This document shows, piece after piece, positions 9,545-18,842 of a stretch of DNA of 64,000 bases (the first letter of the stretch is position 1; the number at the start of each line of letters is the position of its first letter). Under the pieces are notes generated by a model, which was given only the letters and a program-made list of their open reading frames with translations, was not told where the DNA came from and made no database searches. Source of the DNA: Herbaspirillum sp. RV1423 (GTDB taxonomy: Bacteria; Pseudomonadota; Gammaproteobacteria; Burkholderiales; Burkholderiaceae_D); assembly GCF_000577615.1 (NCBI RefSeq), contig NZ_CBXX010000001.1, forward strand, positions 124,001 to 188,000, read 5' to 3'. A program made the translations under genes and the position numbers.

Positions 9545-9895
9545 TCACTTTTGTGCGGCGACGATGATGATTTCGACCAGCAATTCCGGACGCGCCAGCT
9601 TGGCCTCGACGGTCGCGCGCGGCGGCGAATTGCCGGCGGGGACCCAGGCATCCCAGACTGCATTCATGCCTTCAAAATCCTTGACGTCGGCAATATAGAT
9701 CTGGCACGAAAGGATATGCTCCTTGCTGCTGCCGGCCTCGGCCAGCAGGCGGTCGATATGGCCCAGGACTTCGCGCGTCTGGCCTTCGATGTTCTGGGTA
9801 ACGTCTTCGGCGATCTGACCGGCAAGGTAAATCGTACCGTTGTGGATCGCCACTTCGGAAAGACGCTTTCCCACATGCAAACGTTGAACTGTCAT
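9545..9895 (-). CDS. Rid-family (YjgF/YER057c/UK114) protein
   Basis: 116 residues from the ATG at 9895, chosen because AGAGGAAA lies just upstream; a GTG 18 bases earlier would add six residues that overlap this ribosome site. The Rid fold signature is clear (YLAGQIAED, EAGSSKEHILSCQIYIAD, GNSPPRATVEAKLARPELLVEI). In archetypal RidA an arginine (R105 in E. coli) in the motif VARLP is needed for enamine/imine hydrolysis; aligning VEAKLARPE to VEVARLPKD places leucine there, so this is probably one of the Rid4-Rid7 groups, not RidA itself. Encoded just upstream of relA on the same strand, 35 bases apart. Confidence 0.85.
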   Translation of the reverse strand: MTVQRLHVGKRLSEVAIHNGTIYLAGQIAEDVTQNIEGQTREVLGHIDRLLAEAGSSKEHILSCQIYIADVKDFEGMNAVWDAWVPAGNSPPRATVEAKLARPELLVEIIIVAAQK

Positions 9896-9931
9896 TTTGG
9901 TTTCCTCTATCACTATGTATTGGTTGTCGAC

Positions 9932-10798
9932 TCAACCGAGCAGGAAGTCTTTCGCGACCTGGATTTGCTCGGCATGCATGAATGTCGGCGCGTGGCCGAC
10001 GCCATCAAATTCCACCAGCTTCGCTTTCGGACCGCGCTGCGTCATGGCCTGCGCCACTTCCGGCAACAGCAGGTCGGATTGGCTGCCGCGCACCAGCAGC
10101 GTCGGACAGCGAATCGCATCGTAAGCCGCCCACAGCATGGCTTCTCCCATACTGGCTGCTTCCGGCGTCATGGTCTTGAACGCCTCCGCCAGCCGCAGGT
10201 CGTAGTGACGCATCCATTTTCCTTCAGCGTCCTGGCGCAACACATCTGCGGCCAGTTTGTGCCACTCTTCGTCTGTGTGCGGGCCAAAGCTCGCCGAGAT
10301 AGTGCGAATGTACTGGGCCGCTTCCTCGAATGTGGTGAAACGCACATCCTGGCCGATATAATCGCCGATCCGCGCCAGCGCCGACGCGTTAAGCGACGGG
10401 CCGATATCGTTGAGAACCAGGCGACGCACTGGATTCTCCGGCAAGGACGCCAGCCCCATACCGATCAGCCCGCCCATGGAAGTGCCGAACCAATCGACGC
10501 TCTCCGCATCCAGGCGCGCCAACAGCGTCACCATATCGCTAACGTATTGCGGAATCACGTAATGCTGAGGATCGCGCAAACGCCCTGAACGGCCGCGCCC
10601 TACCACGTCAGGACAGACTACCCGATAGGTGTCGCACAACGCACGCGCCATGACGTCGAAGTCGTCGCCCACACGCGTCACGCCATGCACGCACACCAAC
10701 ACATTCGGATTGCGCGGATCACCCCACTCCTTGTATGCCATGGAATGCAAACCGGAAGGCGAAATACATTGAACTGTCTTCAATACAGCTTGTGTCAT
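9932..10798 (-). CDS. Alpha/beta hydrolase
   Basis: 288 residues with the complete hydrolase signature: oxyanion-hole segment CVHGVTRVGDDFD (36-48), nucleophile elbow GTSMGG with Ser107, an acidic residue in GSQSDLLLP and the catalytic His in GVGHAPTF near the C-terminus. Substrate cannot be told; related proteins include lactonases, esterases and haloperoxidase-like enzymes. It precedes the Rid-family gene by 36 bases on the same strand, so hydrolase-Rid-relA may be co-transcribed. Confidence 0.88.
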   Translation of the reverse strand: MTQAVLKTVQCISPSGLHSMAYKEWGDPRNPNVLVCVHGVTRVGDDFDVMARALCDTYRVVCPDVVGRGRSGRLRDPQHYVIPQYVSDMVTLLARLDAESVDWFGTSMGGLIGMGLASLPENPVRRLVLNDIGPSLNASALARIGDYIGQDVRFTTFEEAAQYIRTISASFGPHTDEEWHKLAADVLRQDAEGKWMRHYDLRLAEAFKTMTPEAASMGEAMLWAAYDAIRCPTLLVRGSQSDLLLPEVAQAMTQRGPKAKLVEFDGVGHAPTFMHAEQIQVAKDFLLG

Positions 10799-10980
10799 GG
10801 TCTCGATCGATTCGGATTGGAATAGCCGATATTTTACTCCCTGACGCCGGTGTTACAGCTCGCAAATGGCCGACGACGGCAATCGAACCCACAGGCTGAA
10901 CATGCCTCAGCGAAGAGAAAAAGAGGGGGAATAAACGAGACAGCGAAAAACAATCGGCTGATTCAGGGCAAAGTCGCTGC

Positions 10981-10986
10981 TATAAT
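10981..10986 (+). promoter_or_regulatory. -10 element of tRNA-Leu promoter
   Basis: Perfect TATAAT 40 bases before the tRNA-Leu start. No strong -35 is visible; TGATTC at the expected distance is only a partial match. Confidence 0.6.
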
Positions 10987-11026
10987 GCGTTCCTTTTTCG
11001 GCGATCTTGCCGTGAGGCCACCCTCA

Positions 11027-11119
11027 GCCTGAGTGGTGAAATTGGTAGACACAGCGGACTTAAAATCCGCCGCTTACCCGAGAGGGGGCGTACCGGTTCG
11101 ATTCCGGTCTCAGGCACCA
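11027..11119 (+). tRNA. tRNA-Leu (TAA)
   Basis: 93 bases with encoded CCA. Acceptor stem GCCTGAG pairs fully with CTCAGGC; anticodon arm GCGGA-CTTAAAA-TCCGC gives anticodon TAA; a long class II variable arm (CGCTTACCCGAGAGGGGGCG region) and T arm CCGGTTCGATTCCGG are present. Confidence 0.97.
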
Positions 11120-11151
11120 AGAAGCAGTTCAAAGTTGTCCAAAGAAATCAA

Positions 11152-11190
11152 CCAAAGCCGCTAAAACGCCACGTTTCAGCGGCTTTTTGT
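11152..11190 (+). terminator. Intrinsic terminator after tRNA-Leu
   Basis: Long stem AAAGCCGCT-AAACG / CGTTT-AGCGGCTTT (one mismatch) closed by a short loop and followed by TTTTTGTTTTTT, about 35 bases past the tRNA. Confidence 0.85.
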
Positions 11191-11269
11191 TTTTTAACGT
11201 CCAACGAGATCTATTGCAATCCGGTCGTTTTTGCTGCAAGCTTGGATCCATAACAGCAGCGCCCAAATA

Positions 11270-11644
11270 TTACGGATGCTGATTTGCTCGCCGAATTGCC
11301 CCCTCCAATTGATCCACCTTCCAGCGTCTGGCGAAGGCTGCGACTCGATTGTACGACCCCTCATAACCCAACGCACGCAGCTCCAAATGGAGCTGCTTCA
11401 ACGTACGACGTTGCTTGCGTGATTTAGCCGCCTCGGTCTTTAACCAGGCAGGGAGTTTGAGTGTGTACTTGTCCAGAGAGCTCCGGGGACGTCTGTCTGC
11501 ATAGGCTGGCTCAATGGTTTCCGCGCGAATGTATCGTCTGACGGTGTTTCGTGAGATGCCTAAACGCCTGGCGCTCTCTCGCAACGGGCCCCGGTCAGGA
11601 AGGAGCCAGCGTCGAATAATGCCTAGTAATGCCAAGTTGATCAC
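11270..11644 (-). pseudogene. Truncated IS21-family transposase (IstA) fragment
   Basis: 124 residues starting at a GTG with AGGAGACC upstream. The N-terminal helix-turn-helix (ESARRLGISRNTVRRYIR) and following segment (WLKTEAAKSRKQRRTLKQ, GYEGSYNRVAAFARRWK) match the start of IS21-family IstA proteins, which are about 500 residues long. Similarity stops near residue 109 and a stop follows soon after, so the DDE catalytic core and the istB helper gene are missing. It cannot be an active transposase. Confidence 0.8.
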
Positions 11645-11686
11645 TCCGGTCTCCTGCTCATAGTCATAAGCAGAATTGTGTTCTAA

Positions 11687-11744
11687 ACGTGGGCAATTCT
11701 CGGTGCAAATTACGCGGCTAAGTGGGTCAGTTTTCGACGCGAAT
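11687..11744. repeat. Terminal repeats of the IS21-family remnant
   Basis: Two related copies 33 bases apart: ACGTGGG-AATTCTCG-GCAAAT at 11687-11710 and AAGTGGGTCAGTTTTCGACG plus CGAAT at 11720-11744. IS21-family ends carry multiple ~20-base terminal repeats, so these likely mark the upstream end of the decayed element; the outer boundary is near 11750. Confidence 0.6.
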
Positions 11745-12463
11745 CAACATACTTGCGTCAACCGCTCAAAAATCCATCAATTTTGATATGTTTTACGTAA
11801 GTCTTAATTACGTAAATCCTCAGTCGTGTTACGCTATGGAAATTAATTCAGACTTGTTTCGCGACCACATTCTCAGAGATAGCTTCACAAAGACTGTGAG
11901 TTCTGCTGAAGTTTTCTCCAGCGGATCAAGGCCAGCCGTGACGTTATTGTGCCGTCTTGCCAGTTGCATTTTGAAATGGACTCTAAAGCTTGACGGCATC
12001 TAGCGAAAGTTAACCGTTTCTCGAAGCCTTTATGAAATCGTCCCCGACAGATTGGAAGAACCGACGAGAAGTGCAAACGAGGGAACCATCATGACAGCCT
12101 TCTCAAGGAGTGAGGCTGCGCTTGGCTTTTTATCGTTGCAGATTTCGGTTGGTTGTGCCGACGCTGATCGTGCTCTGTATCCATGCCCGACGACAGGCGC
12201 CGGAGCAAGCCATGTCGCCGCCCCGAACCCGCATCGTCTGACATGTCCCGGTACCGATGCGGACAATGTAGCTCCCAGCCTATTCAACCGGTGTCCGAAC
12301 GCAAGATCCACGCGGCACCATTCGCTGCTGAGCACCTGTCACGCAGGTGCAGTCGCTATTGCCTGTTCGCTGATTATTTTGATTTTCAATACGCTTAATA
12401 CCAAGGGAAAGGACATCGCCAGTATCTATTCGTGACATGAGTTTAAAAAAATAAAGGAGACAT
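11745..12463. other. Gene-poor stretch beside the IS21 remnant
   Basis: About 720 bases with no open frame showing recognisable protein similarity, ribosome site and sensible codon use together. The short open frame 11722-12003 (+) begins inside the IS end and has poor composition. I see no RNA gene. It reads as decayed or recombined DNA next to the lost part of the IS. Confidence 0.5.
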
Positions 12464-12505
12464 ATGAGAAATATCAAGTCGAATTGCTCAAGGTGATGAA
12501 TCACC
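12464..12505 (+). promoter_or_regulatory. Possible leader peptide and hairpin before the chemoreceptor gene
   Basis: AAAGGAGA is followed at 12464 by a 10-codon open frame (MRNIKSNCSR, stop at 12494-12496). The stop overlaps a perfect hairpin GGTGAT-GA-ATCACC (12492-12505), and the chemoreceptor ATG comes 19 bases later. Translation of the leader could affect folding of this hairpin, but there is no direct evidence of regulation. Confidence 0.4.
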
Positions 12506-12524
12506 ATAGAAAGGGGTCAAAAAA

Positions 12525-14192
12525 ATGAAAATTACCAATCTCAATATTGGGATGCGTCTGGGATTGGCGTTTGCGCTGGTCGTTGTGTTGATGATCGGTA
12601 CCGCAAGTGTCGCCATCAGGAATCTCGATTCGGCCAACGCCAAAATGGATCAGATCGTCACTGATCGTTACGCGCAGATTGCGTTGATCAATCAGATCAA
12701 GAACAACGGTTATAAAGGGAACGCCACCCTTAGCAATATTCTCCTGGCGTCGACCCCCGAGAATGCCAAGAAGTACATGGATGAATATGTGGTCATCAGA
12801 AAAACCAATGCTGATGCCTATGCGCAATTGGAGAAGCTGTTAAACAGCCCCGAAAGCAAAGAACTGTACAAGACGCAGTTGCAGGCACGCAGTGCCTATG
12901 GCGTTTCCGTCAGAAAATTCTTCGACCTCATGAGCGCCGGCAAGCAGCAAGATGCGCGCGACATCTATCAGGGCGACATGGTGCGCTTGCAGGTGGAGTA
13001 CTACGTCTGGGTCGACAAAATGGTCGACTATCTGGCGCACCGCATGTCCAGTGATGTGAAGACGGCCGCCCAGGATGCCTGGAACGCCAAAATCCAGATG
13101 ATTGTGTTGTCGACCGTGGCCGCGTTGCTGGCCGTTGTTACCGGCATTTTCATTACCAGAACGATCACGCGGCCGATCAATCGCGCCGTCGTATTGGCTG
13201 AAGCCGTCGCCGACGGCAATCTGACGCATCGCCTCGAAATTGACAGCAAGGATGAAATTGGCCGGCTGTTGCAGGCGCTGCAAAGCATGATGGAAAATCT
13301 GAACGGCATCGTCGGCCGCGTCCGCGCCGGCACCACCACTATCGATATGGCTTCCAGAGAGGTGGCGCAAGGCAACATGGATTTGTCCAGCCGTACCGAA
13401 CAGCAAGCCAGTTCGCTGGAGGAGACGGCATCGGCAATGGAGCAACTGACCTCTGCAGTCAAACAGAATGCCGAGAACGCACATGAAGCCAATCAGTTGG
13501 CCAAGTCGGCATCGGACATCGCAGTGCAAGGCGGAGCAGCCGTCGAAAAAGTGGTCGATACCATGTCCTTGATCGACACGTCTTCCAAGAAGATCGTGGA
13601 AATCATCAGCGTCATCGACGGCATTGCTTTCCAGACCAATATTCTGGCGCTCAATGCGGCCGTGGAAGCGGCCCGGGCAGGCGAGCATGGCCGCGGGTTT
13701 GCGGTGGTGGCCAGCGAAGTGCGCAGCCTGGCCCAACGCAGCGCCGTTGCGGCCAAAGAAATCAAAGTACTGATCGACGATTCCGTCACCCAGGTGGGGG
13801 TCGGCAGCAAGATGGTCGTGCAGGCGGGACAGACGATCAATGATGTCGTCACCAGCATCAAGCACGTCACCGACATCGTTTCCGAAATCAGCACCTCCAG
13901 CAGGGAGCAAAGCGACGGCATCGAGCAGGTCAATCTGGCGATTACCCAGATGGATCAGGTCACGCAGGAAAATGCGGCCTTGGTGGAACAGAGCGCTGCC
14001 GCAGCCCAGGCGATGCAGAATCAGGCGGGGCAACTTTCCGAATTGATGGGGACTTTCAAACTCGACGACGATGCTCATCAAGTCGTAAAAGGCACGCGCC
14101 GTCACGATCCAGACCAAGACCGTCGCATTGTCGACATCGCGCCGGTGCCGCCTGGCCTGGGCAACAGGGAGTACCGCAGTATCGCTTCGTAA
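12525..14192 (+). CDS. Methyl-accepting chemotaxis protein
   Basis: 555 residues, typical class for this family. An N-terminal membrane segment (about 11-31), a periplasmic four-helix-bundle sensor (to about 188), a second membrane segment (about 189-211, with the ITRTITRPI start of HAMP just after), HAMP domain, and a long cytoplasmic coiled coil. The signalling tip [20 protein letters not shown] near residues 377-396 binds CheA/CheW. There is no C-terminal NWETF-type CheR-docking pentapeptide. Start chosen by AAAGGGG 8 bases upstream. The ligand is not predictable. A CheY-like protein lies 4 kb away and cheV at 30 kb. Confidence 0.93.
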   Translation: MKITNLNIGMRLGLAFALVVVLMIGTASVAIRNLDSANAKMDQIVTDRYAQIALINQIKNNGYKGNATLSNILLASTPENAKKYMDEYVVIRKTNADAYAQLEKLLNSPESKELYKTQLQARSAYGVSVRKFFDLMSAGKQQDARDIYQGDMVRLQVEYYVWVDKMVDYLAHRMSSDVKTAAQDAWNAKIQMIVLSTVAALLAVVTGIFITRTITRPINRAVVLAEAVADGNLTHRLEIDSKDEIGRLLQALQSMMENLNGIVGRVRAGTTTIDMASREVAQGNMDLSSRTEQQASSLEETASAMEQLTSAVKQNAENAHEANQLAKSASDIAVQGGAAVEKVVDTMSLIDTSSKKIVEIISVIDGIAFQTNILALNAAVEAARAGEHGRGFAVVASEVRSLAQRSAVAAKEIKVLIDDSVTQVGVGSKMVVQAGQTINDVVTSIKHVTDIVSEISTSSREQSDGIEQVNLAITQMDQVTQENAALVEQSAAAAQAMQNQAGQLSELMGTFKLDDDAHQVVKGTRRHDPDQDRRIVDIAPVPPGLGNREYRSIAS

Positions 14193-14367
14193 GTCGTATC
14201 ACGAGAGGAGACACGAGCCAGGGAGTTACACGGCTCGATAAGAAAGATAACAGTAGTCTCGCAGCAAAATCGGATCATCGGGTTTTCTTGACCGAGGAAT
14301 GGATGGCAGGCGTTCCGATTTCGCTGCGGGCTGATCATTAACTGCTCCTTTCAAATCTCACTCCATC

Positions 14368-16950
14368 ATGACTAACAATTCGAATGCCAGCATTGCGATT
14401 GACACTAGTTCTGTTCACTCATCTCTCCAATACAACGCGCTTCGTCTGGCGTTGTCCTTGCGCAAAGTCGGCGCATTCATCGAGGCGCATCGCCGATATG
14501 GATATCGGATCGCCAACCTCGACCCGCTCGGCCTCCAGCCTGCACCGCAGATTCCGGAACTGACTGCACAGTTTCATGCGATTGACGATGCCGATGTCGC
14601 CTTGTGGGCGGCGGAAATGCATCAGGATGTATTGTCCATCGAGGCGCTCGACGCGCAATTGAAAAACACCTATTGCGGCCCGATTGGCCTGGACAGCAGC
14701 GCCATGCGCGACGAGTCTCGCCGGCAATGGCTGATTGAGCAGATGGAGAGCGCGCAGCTTATGCCGTTTTCGGCAGCGCAATCGGCGGCACTCTTGCGCC
14801 GCCTGACCCATGCCGAAGAATGGGAGCTCAATGTCCAGAAGTTCTATCCGAAAGCCAAGCGGTTTTCGCTGGAAGGTTGCGAAAGCCTGCTGCCGTTGAT
14901 GGACACGCTGGTCGAGATGGCCGGTAAACATGGCTTGGGAAAACTGTTTCTGGGAATGCCGCATCGCGGCAGATTGAATCTGCTGGTCAACTTGATGGAT
15001 GTCCCGGCGGGAAATATCCTGGCGCATTTCGAACCTGATGTCGCATCCACAACGCCGGAATACGACTTACCTTATCACCTGGGATGCTCGACCGTGAAAG
15101 AGGCGGCGGGCGGCAAGCTGGCCCTGACGCTGGCGCACAATCCTTCGCATTTGCAAAGCGTCTATCCGGTGGTGCTTGGCATGGCGCGTGCCTGCCAGGA
15201 TGAGCAGGATTTCCCCGAATCGCGTTGTGCGCCCATCATCATTCATGGCGATGCGGCTTTTGCCGGACAGGGCGTGGTAATGGAAGCGCTCAAGCTGGGA
15301 CAGCATCGCGGTTATTCGGTGCAAGGCACCGTGCACATCATCGTCAACAACCAGATCGGATTTACTACCCCCAATCCCCTCGATGCAAGCGCGCATGTGT
15401 ATTGCACAGATATTTCGCGCATCATCGATGCACCGGTCCTGCATGTCAACGCAGACCAGCCTGAAGCCGTGATCCGTGCGGCGCGCATTGCATTTGACTA
15501 TCGCATGCGGTTCGGCGTGGACATCATCATCGATCTGATCGGTTATCGTCGCTGGGGTCATGCCGAACAAGACACCGCGGAGGTGACGCAACCGCAGTTG
15601 CACGCATTGATTGATCAACATCCGCGCGTCACGGCACTATACCGGAAGGCGGTGCCGACTGCCTGCTCCGATCAGGACAGCGCACACTGGCGCGCCGAGG
15701 CGCTGAGTCTGTTTCAGCGCACGGCGACGCTGGTCGATAGCCAGACTGCGGCGCCTCCAGCCATACCGGCCAAGCCGCTTGCGCGTTCGGATTTTCAGGC
15801 GCTGATGGCAAGCATGACTACCCTGCCGGCACAGTTCCGGCCGCATGACGTGATTGTCCAACTCATCAAAAAATGGCGCGACTATGTGGCGGATGACGCC
15901 AGGCCGGTTGACTGGTGTTTTGCGGAGAATATGGCCTATGCCTCGCTGCTCAGCGACGGCAACCGCATTCGCGTCTCCGGCATGGATGTGGGGCGCGGGA
16001 CGTTCATGCACCGCCACGCGGTGTGGCACTCGCAAGAAGAGGGCCCCGCCGGCGGTATTGCCTTTGTTCCGCTCCAGCGGATTGCCGGTGATCGGGCTAC
16101 GTTCGACATCTTCAATTCGCCGCTGACCGAGGAGGCCATCCTGGGTTTCGAATACGGCTTCAGCGTAGCGACCAAGGCCTACAAGCTGCCGATATGGGAG
16201 GCGCAGTTCGGCGATTTTGTGAACGGCGCGCAAATCATGGTCGACCAATACATCAGTTCGGGTGAGCAGAAGTGGGGCTATCAATCGGCGTTGACGATGA
16301 TGTTGCCGCATGGTTACGAAGGCGTCGGACCGGAGCATTCCACGGCCTACCTCAGTCGCTTCCTGCAATTGTGCGCGGACCAGAATATCCGGGTCGTTTA
16401 TCCGTCCGATTCGGCGCAATGGTTTCATCTATTGCGCGAACAGGCGACCGCCGCGCAACGAAAACCGCTGGTGGTGATGGCTCCCAAGGCCAAGCTCTAT
16501 GCAAATCCGAGTTCGTTTGCGCCGCTTGGCGAGCTCATTGACGGACGCTTCCAGGCCTTGTTGGCAGACCCTGCTGCGCCGTCTGCGGCCACCGTCACGC
16601 GCGTGGTGCTGTCCAGCGGCAAGCTGTTCTATGATTTGCAGGCGGAACGAGATGCCGCGCCACAGGTTACAACGGCGTTGTTGCGGGTTGAACGCCTGTA
16701 TCCGTTTCCTGAAGAGGAGCTGGCGGCGGAACTAGCTCGCTTTGACCGGCTGACGGAAGTGGTCTGGGCGCAGGAAGAAGATAAGAATCAGGGCGCCTGG
16801 CACTTCGTGCGGGAGCATCTGGAGAATGTCCTTCCGACCGGCGTATCGCTACGCCATGTCTGCCGTGCGGCGACCGCCTCCGGCGCACGAGCATCGGTGA
16901 CTCAGCATCTGGCGGGGCAACGAGAGTTGGTCGCGTCGGCCTTGTCGTAG
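14368..16950 (+). CDS. Orphan 2-oxoglutarate dehydrogenase E1-like thiamine-diphosphate enzyme
   Basis: 860 residues versus about 930-950 for SucA/OdhA. Family motifs are present: MPHRGRLN (about 196-203), GDAAFAGQGVVMEA (about 293-306, start of the ThDP motif), NNQIGFTTPN (about 327), GRGTFMHRHAVW (about 542) and LPHGYEGVGPEHSTAYLSRF (about 648). Some normally constant positions differ: SGMDVGRGTF replaces SGQDSGRGTF, and EQKWGYQSALTMM replaces EQKWGRMCGLVML. There is no E2 (sucB/odhB) or E3 (lpd) gene nearby, unlike the TCA-cycle sucAB operon. It probably decarboxylates a 2-oxo acid, perhaps without CoA-dependent transfer. Ribosome site is weak. Confidence 0.85.
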   Translation: MTNNSNASIAIDTSSVHSSLQYNALRLALSLRKVGAFIEAHRRYGYRIANLDPLGLQPAPQIPELTAQFHAIDDADVALWAAEMHQDVLSIEALDAQLKNTYCGPIGLDSSAMRDESRRQWLIEQMESAQLMPFSAAQSAALLRRLTHAEEWELNVQKFYPKAKRFSLEGCESLLPLMDTLVEMAGKHGLGKLFLGMPHRGRLNLLVNLMDVPAGNILAHFEPDVASTTPEYDLPYHLGCSTVKEAAGGKLALTLAHNPSHLQSVYPVVLGMARACQDEQDFPESRCAPIIIHGDAAFAGQGVVMEALKLGQHRGYSVQGTVHIIVNNQIGFTTPNPLDASAHVYCTDISRIIDAPVLHVNADQPEAVIRAARIAFDYRMRFGVDIIIDLIGYRRWGHAEQDTAEVTQPQLHALIDQHPRVTALYRKAVPTACSDQDSAHWRAEALSLFQRTATLVDSQTAAPPAIPAKPLARSDFQALMASMTTLPAQFRPHDVIVQLIKKWRDYVADDARPVDWCFAENMAYASLLSDGNRIRVSGMDVGRGTFMHRHAVWHSQEEGPAGGIAFVPLQRIAGDRATFDIFNSPLTEEAILGFEYGFSVATKAYKLPIWEAQFGDFVNGAQIMVDQYISSGEQKWGYQSALTMMLPHGYEGVGPEHSTAYLSRFLQLCADQNIRVVYPSDSAQWFHLLREQATAAQRKPLVVMAPKAKLYANPSSFAPLGELIDGRFQALLADPAAPSAATVTRVVLSSGKLFYDLQAERDAAPQVTTALLRVERLYPFPEEELAAELARFDRLTEVVWAQEEDKNQGAWHFVREHLENVLPTGVSLRHVCRAATASGARASVTQHLAGQRELVASALS

Positions 16951-16970
16951 GCATCTCATCTGAACCGTAA

Positions 16971-17010
16971 GACCTCAAAGGTTGGATTCAATGTCCAACT
17001 CTTTGAGGTC
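16971..17010 (+). terminator. Long hairpin after the E1-like gene
   Basis: GACCTCAAAG-GTTGGA (16971-16986) pairs with TCCAAC-T-CTTTGAGGTC (16994-17010), a 16-pair stem with one bulge and a 7-base loop, 20 bases past the stop. It lacks a following T-run, so it may be an mRNA-end stabiliser or a Rho-assisted end. Confidence 0.6.
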
Positions 17011-17318
17011 AGTTCAACTATGGTACGAGGCTTACGATAACTATCGACATGTAAGAAGATTCGCAGTCTTCAAGACTATCTGGAAAGTGAACATAGACCT
17101 GCAATTCTGCGTGCAAAGACACAAAATAAGGAACGGCTCCACATTAAACTCAAACACGATCCGTTGGCACCACGAAGCTGCGGAAGGTAAATCCCCATTA
17201 CCGAAAAGGCAATTCCAGCCGCCCAGACAGCCTTTGCGGGCTGAAATTGGTAAATCTGCTTGCCATAGTTCGCCTGGGCAATATAATTGCCACACAGAAA
17301 TACAAACCAAAATGAACC
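17011..17318. other. Stretch without a supported gene
   Basis: About 308 bases of moderate A+T content. No open frame shows a ribosome site and recognisable product, and no RNA gene or strong repeat is seen. Confidence 0.4.
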
Positions 17319-17522
17319 ATGCTTCTTCGCCCTACTGTCCTTCTCCTCGTCAGCCAGCTTGCCCTAGCAGGCTGTGAACGATCGCAGGCAGAAAAATTAG
17401 CTTTTCAGCATGCGGAAGAACAGTATCGAATCAATGCTGAAGAGAGCGCGAAATACCAGCGCTCAAAAGCCGGGGAGGATGCCAAAGAAAACGGTGCCGC
17501 GACAAATGGAGAAAAAGAATAA
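17319..17522 (+). CDS. Small putative lipoprotein
   Basis: 67 residues. A hydrophobic signal with lipobox LALAGC (Cys19) is followed by a charged, helix-forming tail rich in Glu, Ala and Lys. The ribosome site is weak. No known family recognised. The clear lipobox at the right place is the main support. Confidence 0.5.
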   Translation: MLLRPTVLLLVSQLALAGCERSQAEKLAFQHAEEQYRINAEESAKYQRSKAGEDAKENGAATNGEKE

Positions 17523-17886
17523 TTTGGTTTAAGGTCGCAATCCTTATGTCTTGCATTCACAGAATGAAGCTGCCCTCCAGCTAAAATCCCCTTCACCTTC
17601 TTTATCAATGGCACTTCCACGCAAAATGCCAATCAAGCGCAAGGCTCTCGCCAGCAGTATTCTCAAGCGACACGCAAGTCAACACACCACCATGAGGCTG
17701 AAGCCTGTTGAACGCGAAGGGAAATACAATGATTGTGCAGTCTCGTTTGCAGAATTGCACATTTGCTGCCCAAAGCCTTGATGAGCAGACAAATGAACAA
17801 AAAAATTCACGTATTTTGCATAGGTTCGTCTTCGATACTAGCGAAGTTCATGCTACGATTTTGCCATTCATGGGAGGAAGCAAAGA
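17523..17886. other. Stretch without a supported gene
   Basis: About 364 bases. Open frames here have unlikely composition and no ribosome site; nothing else recognised apart from the good Shine-Dalgarno GGGAGGAAGC at its end, which belongs to the next gene. Confidence 0.4.
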
Positions 17887-18075
17887 ATGCCTGACGGTCA
17901 CGATTGCGTTGAACTGCCGACCATCATCAACAATGTGGAATATGTTTTGCAGAGCCGCACAATTGCGTCAGCGGATGGGAAACAGCACTCTGAATATCGT
18001 GTGCTGCTCAAGGGTTCCGTGATCAAATCCTGGACGCCGGGCAACATTCGCTCCTACTTCTCCGTCCCAGAGTAA
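17887..18075 (+). CDS. Hypothetical small protein
   Basis: 62 residues, no family recognised. A strong ribosome site (GGGAGGAAG) sits 7 bases before the ATG, which is why this frame was preferred over the longer overlapping frame starting at 17708. The sequence is a plausible small soluble beta-rich protein (VEYVLQSRTIASADG, HSEYRVLLKGSVIKSW). Function unknown. Confidence 0.5.
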   Translation: MPDGHDCVELPTIINNVEYVLQSRTIASADGKQHSEYRVLLKGSVIKSWTPGNIRSYFSVPE

Positions 18076-18103
18076 CAAACAAACGTCCATCACAATATGG
18101 TCA

Positions 18104-18505
18104 TCATGCGGCCATGTTTGCTCTTCTCGCCAGGATTTTTTCGATTTTATCCTTCAGGGTCGCCGCATTGAACGGCTTGACGATGTAACCGTCTGCCCCC
18201 GCCTGCGCAGCTTCGACAATATTTTCTTTCTTTGCTTCGGCAGTGATCATCAGCACAGGCAGATGACTCAGCGATGGTGTTGCGCGAATTTTCTTCAGCA
18301 ATGCCAAGCCATCGATTACAGGCATGTTCCAATCGGTCAGCACGAAAGTAATCGGTGCGGCGCCAGCCTCCAAAATTTTCAATGCGGCAGAACCATCTTC
18401 GGCCTCCGCCATCTTGGTGAACTCCAGTTCTTTGAGCAAGCCGGTAACAATGCGTCTCATGGTGGAGAAATCGTCTACTACCAGGAAATATTGATCATCT
18501 GCCAT
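18104..18505 (-). CDS. CheY-like single-domain response regulator
   Basis: 133 residues, a receiver domain only. Acidic pocket D11/D12, phospho-acceptor D58 (VLTDWNMP), switch Thr88 (MITAE) and Lys110 (IVKPF) are all in place. The N-terminal segment [12 protein letters not shown] is characteristic of chemotaxis CheY, which binds the flagellar motor switch when phosphorylated by CheA. No cheA or other che gene adjoins it, so it may be an accessory CheY serving a cluster elsewhere. Confidence 0.9.
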   Translation of the reverse strand: MADDQYFLVVDDFSTMRRIVTGLLKELEFTKMAEAEDGSAALKILEAGAAPITFVLTDWNMPVIDGLALLKKIRATPSLSHLPVLMITAEAKKENIVEAAQAGADGYIVKPFNAATLKDKIEKILARRANMAA

Positions 18506-18842
18506 TTTGGGGTACTTAATTCTTGGGGTTAGTGGGTGCGAGAACGATAAAATTATAGAATTTTTTCGATTATTGCCAGTTTAAAACATTTCGAGAAATT
18601 TCAACACTATATGGCTCTGTTATTGCGTTAATAACCATGAATTAAAGATTAATGTTTGGAAATAAACATTATTTTTTATCATGGTCTATTGTGAAAATAT
18701 TCTGACTGATACCAGCATTCCATATTCTTGAGAAGCCGATATGAACGTACGTCGGCAAACGAATTTTCAGAGAAAATCGACAGAAAATACGAAACCATTT
18801 TCCATCCGGGAAAGGAAAATATGACTTGGAAAATGGGAGTCG
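18506..18842. other. AT-rich intergenic stretch upstream of cheY-like gene
   Basis: About 337 bases, clearly AT-rich. The right half has several scattered GAAAAT repeats. It presumably holds the promoter of the minus-strand response regulator but no convincing -35/-10 pair was identified. Confidence 0.4.

Noticed and set aside
11722-12003. 93-residue open frame beside the IS21 remnant
   Set aside because: Starts within the IS terminal repeat, lacks a ribosome site and shows no protein-like pattern.
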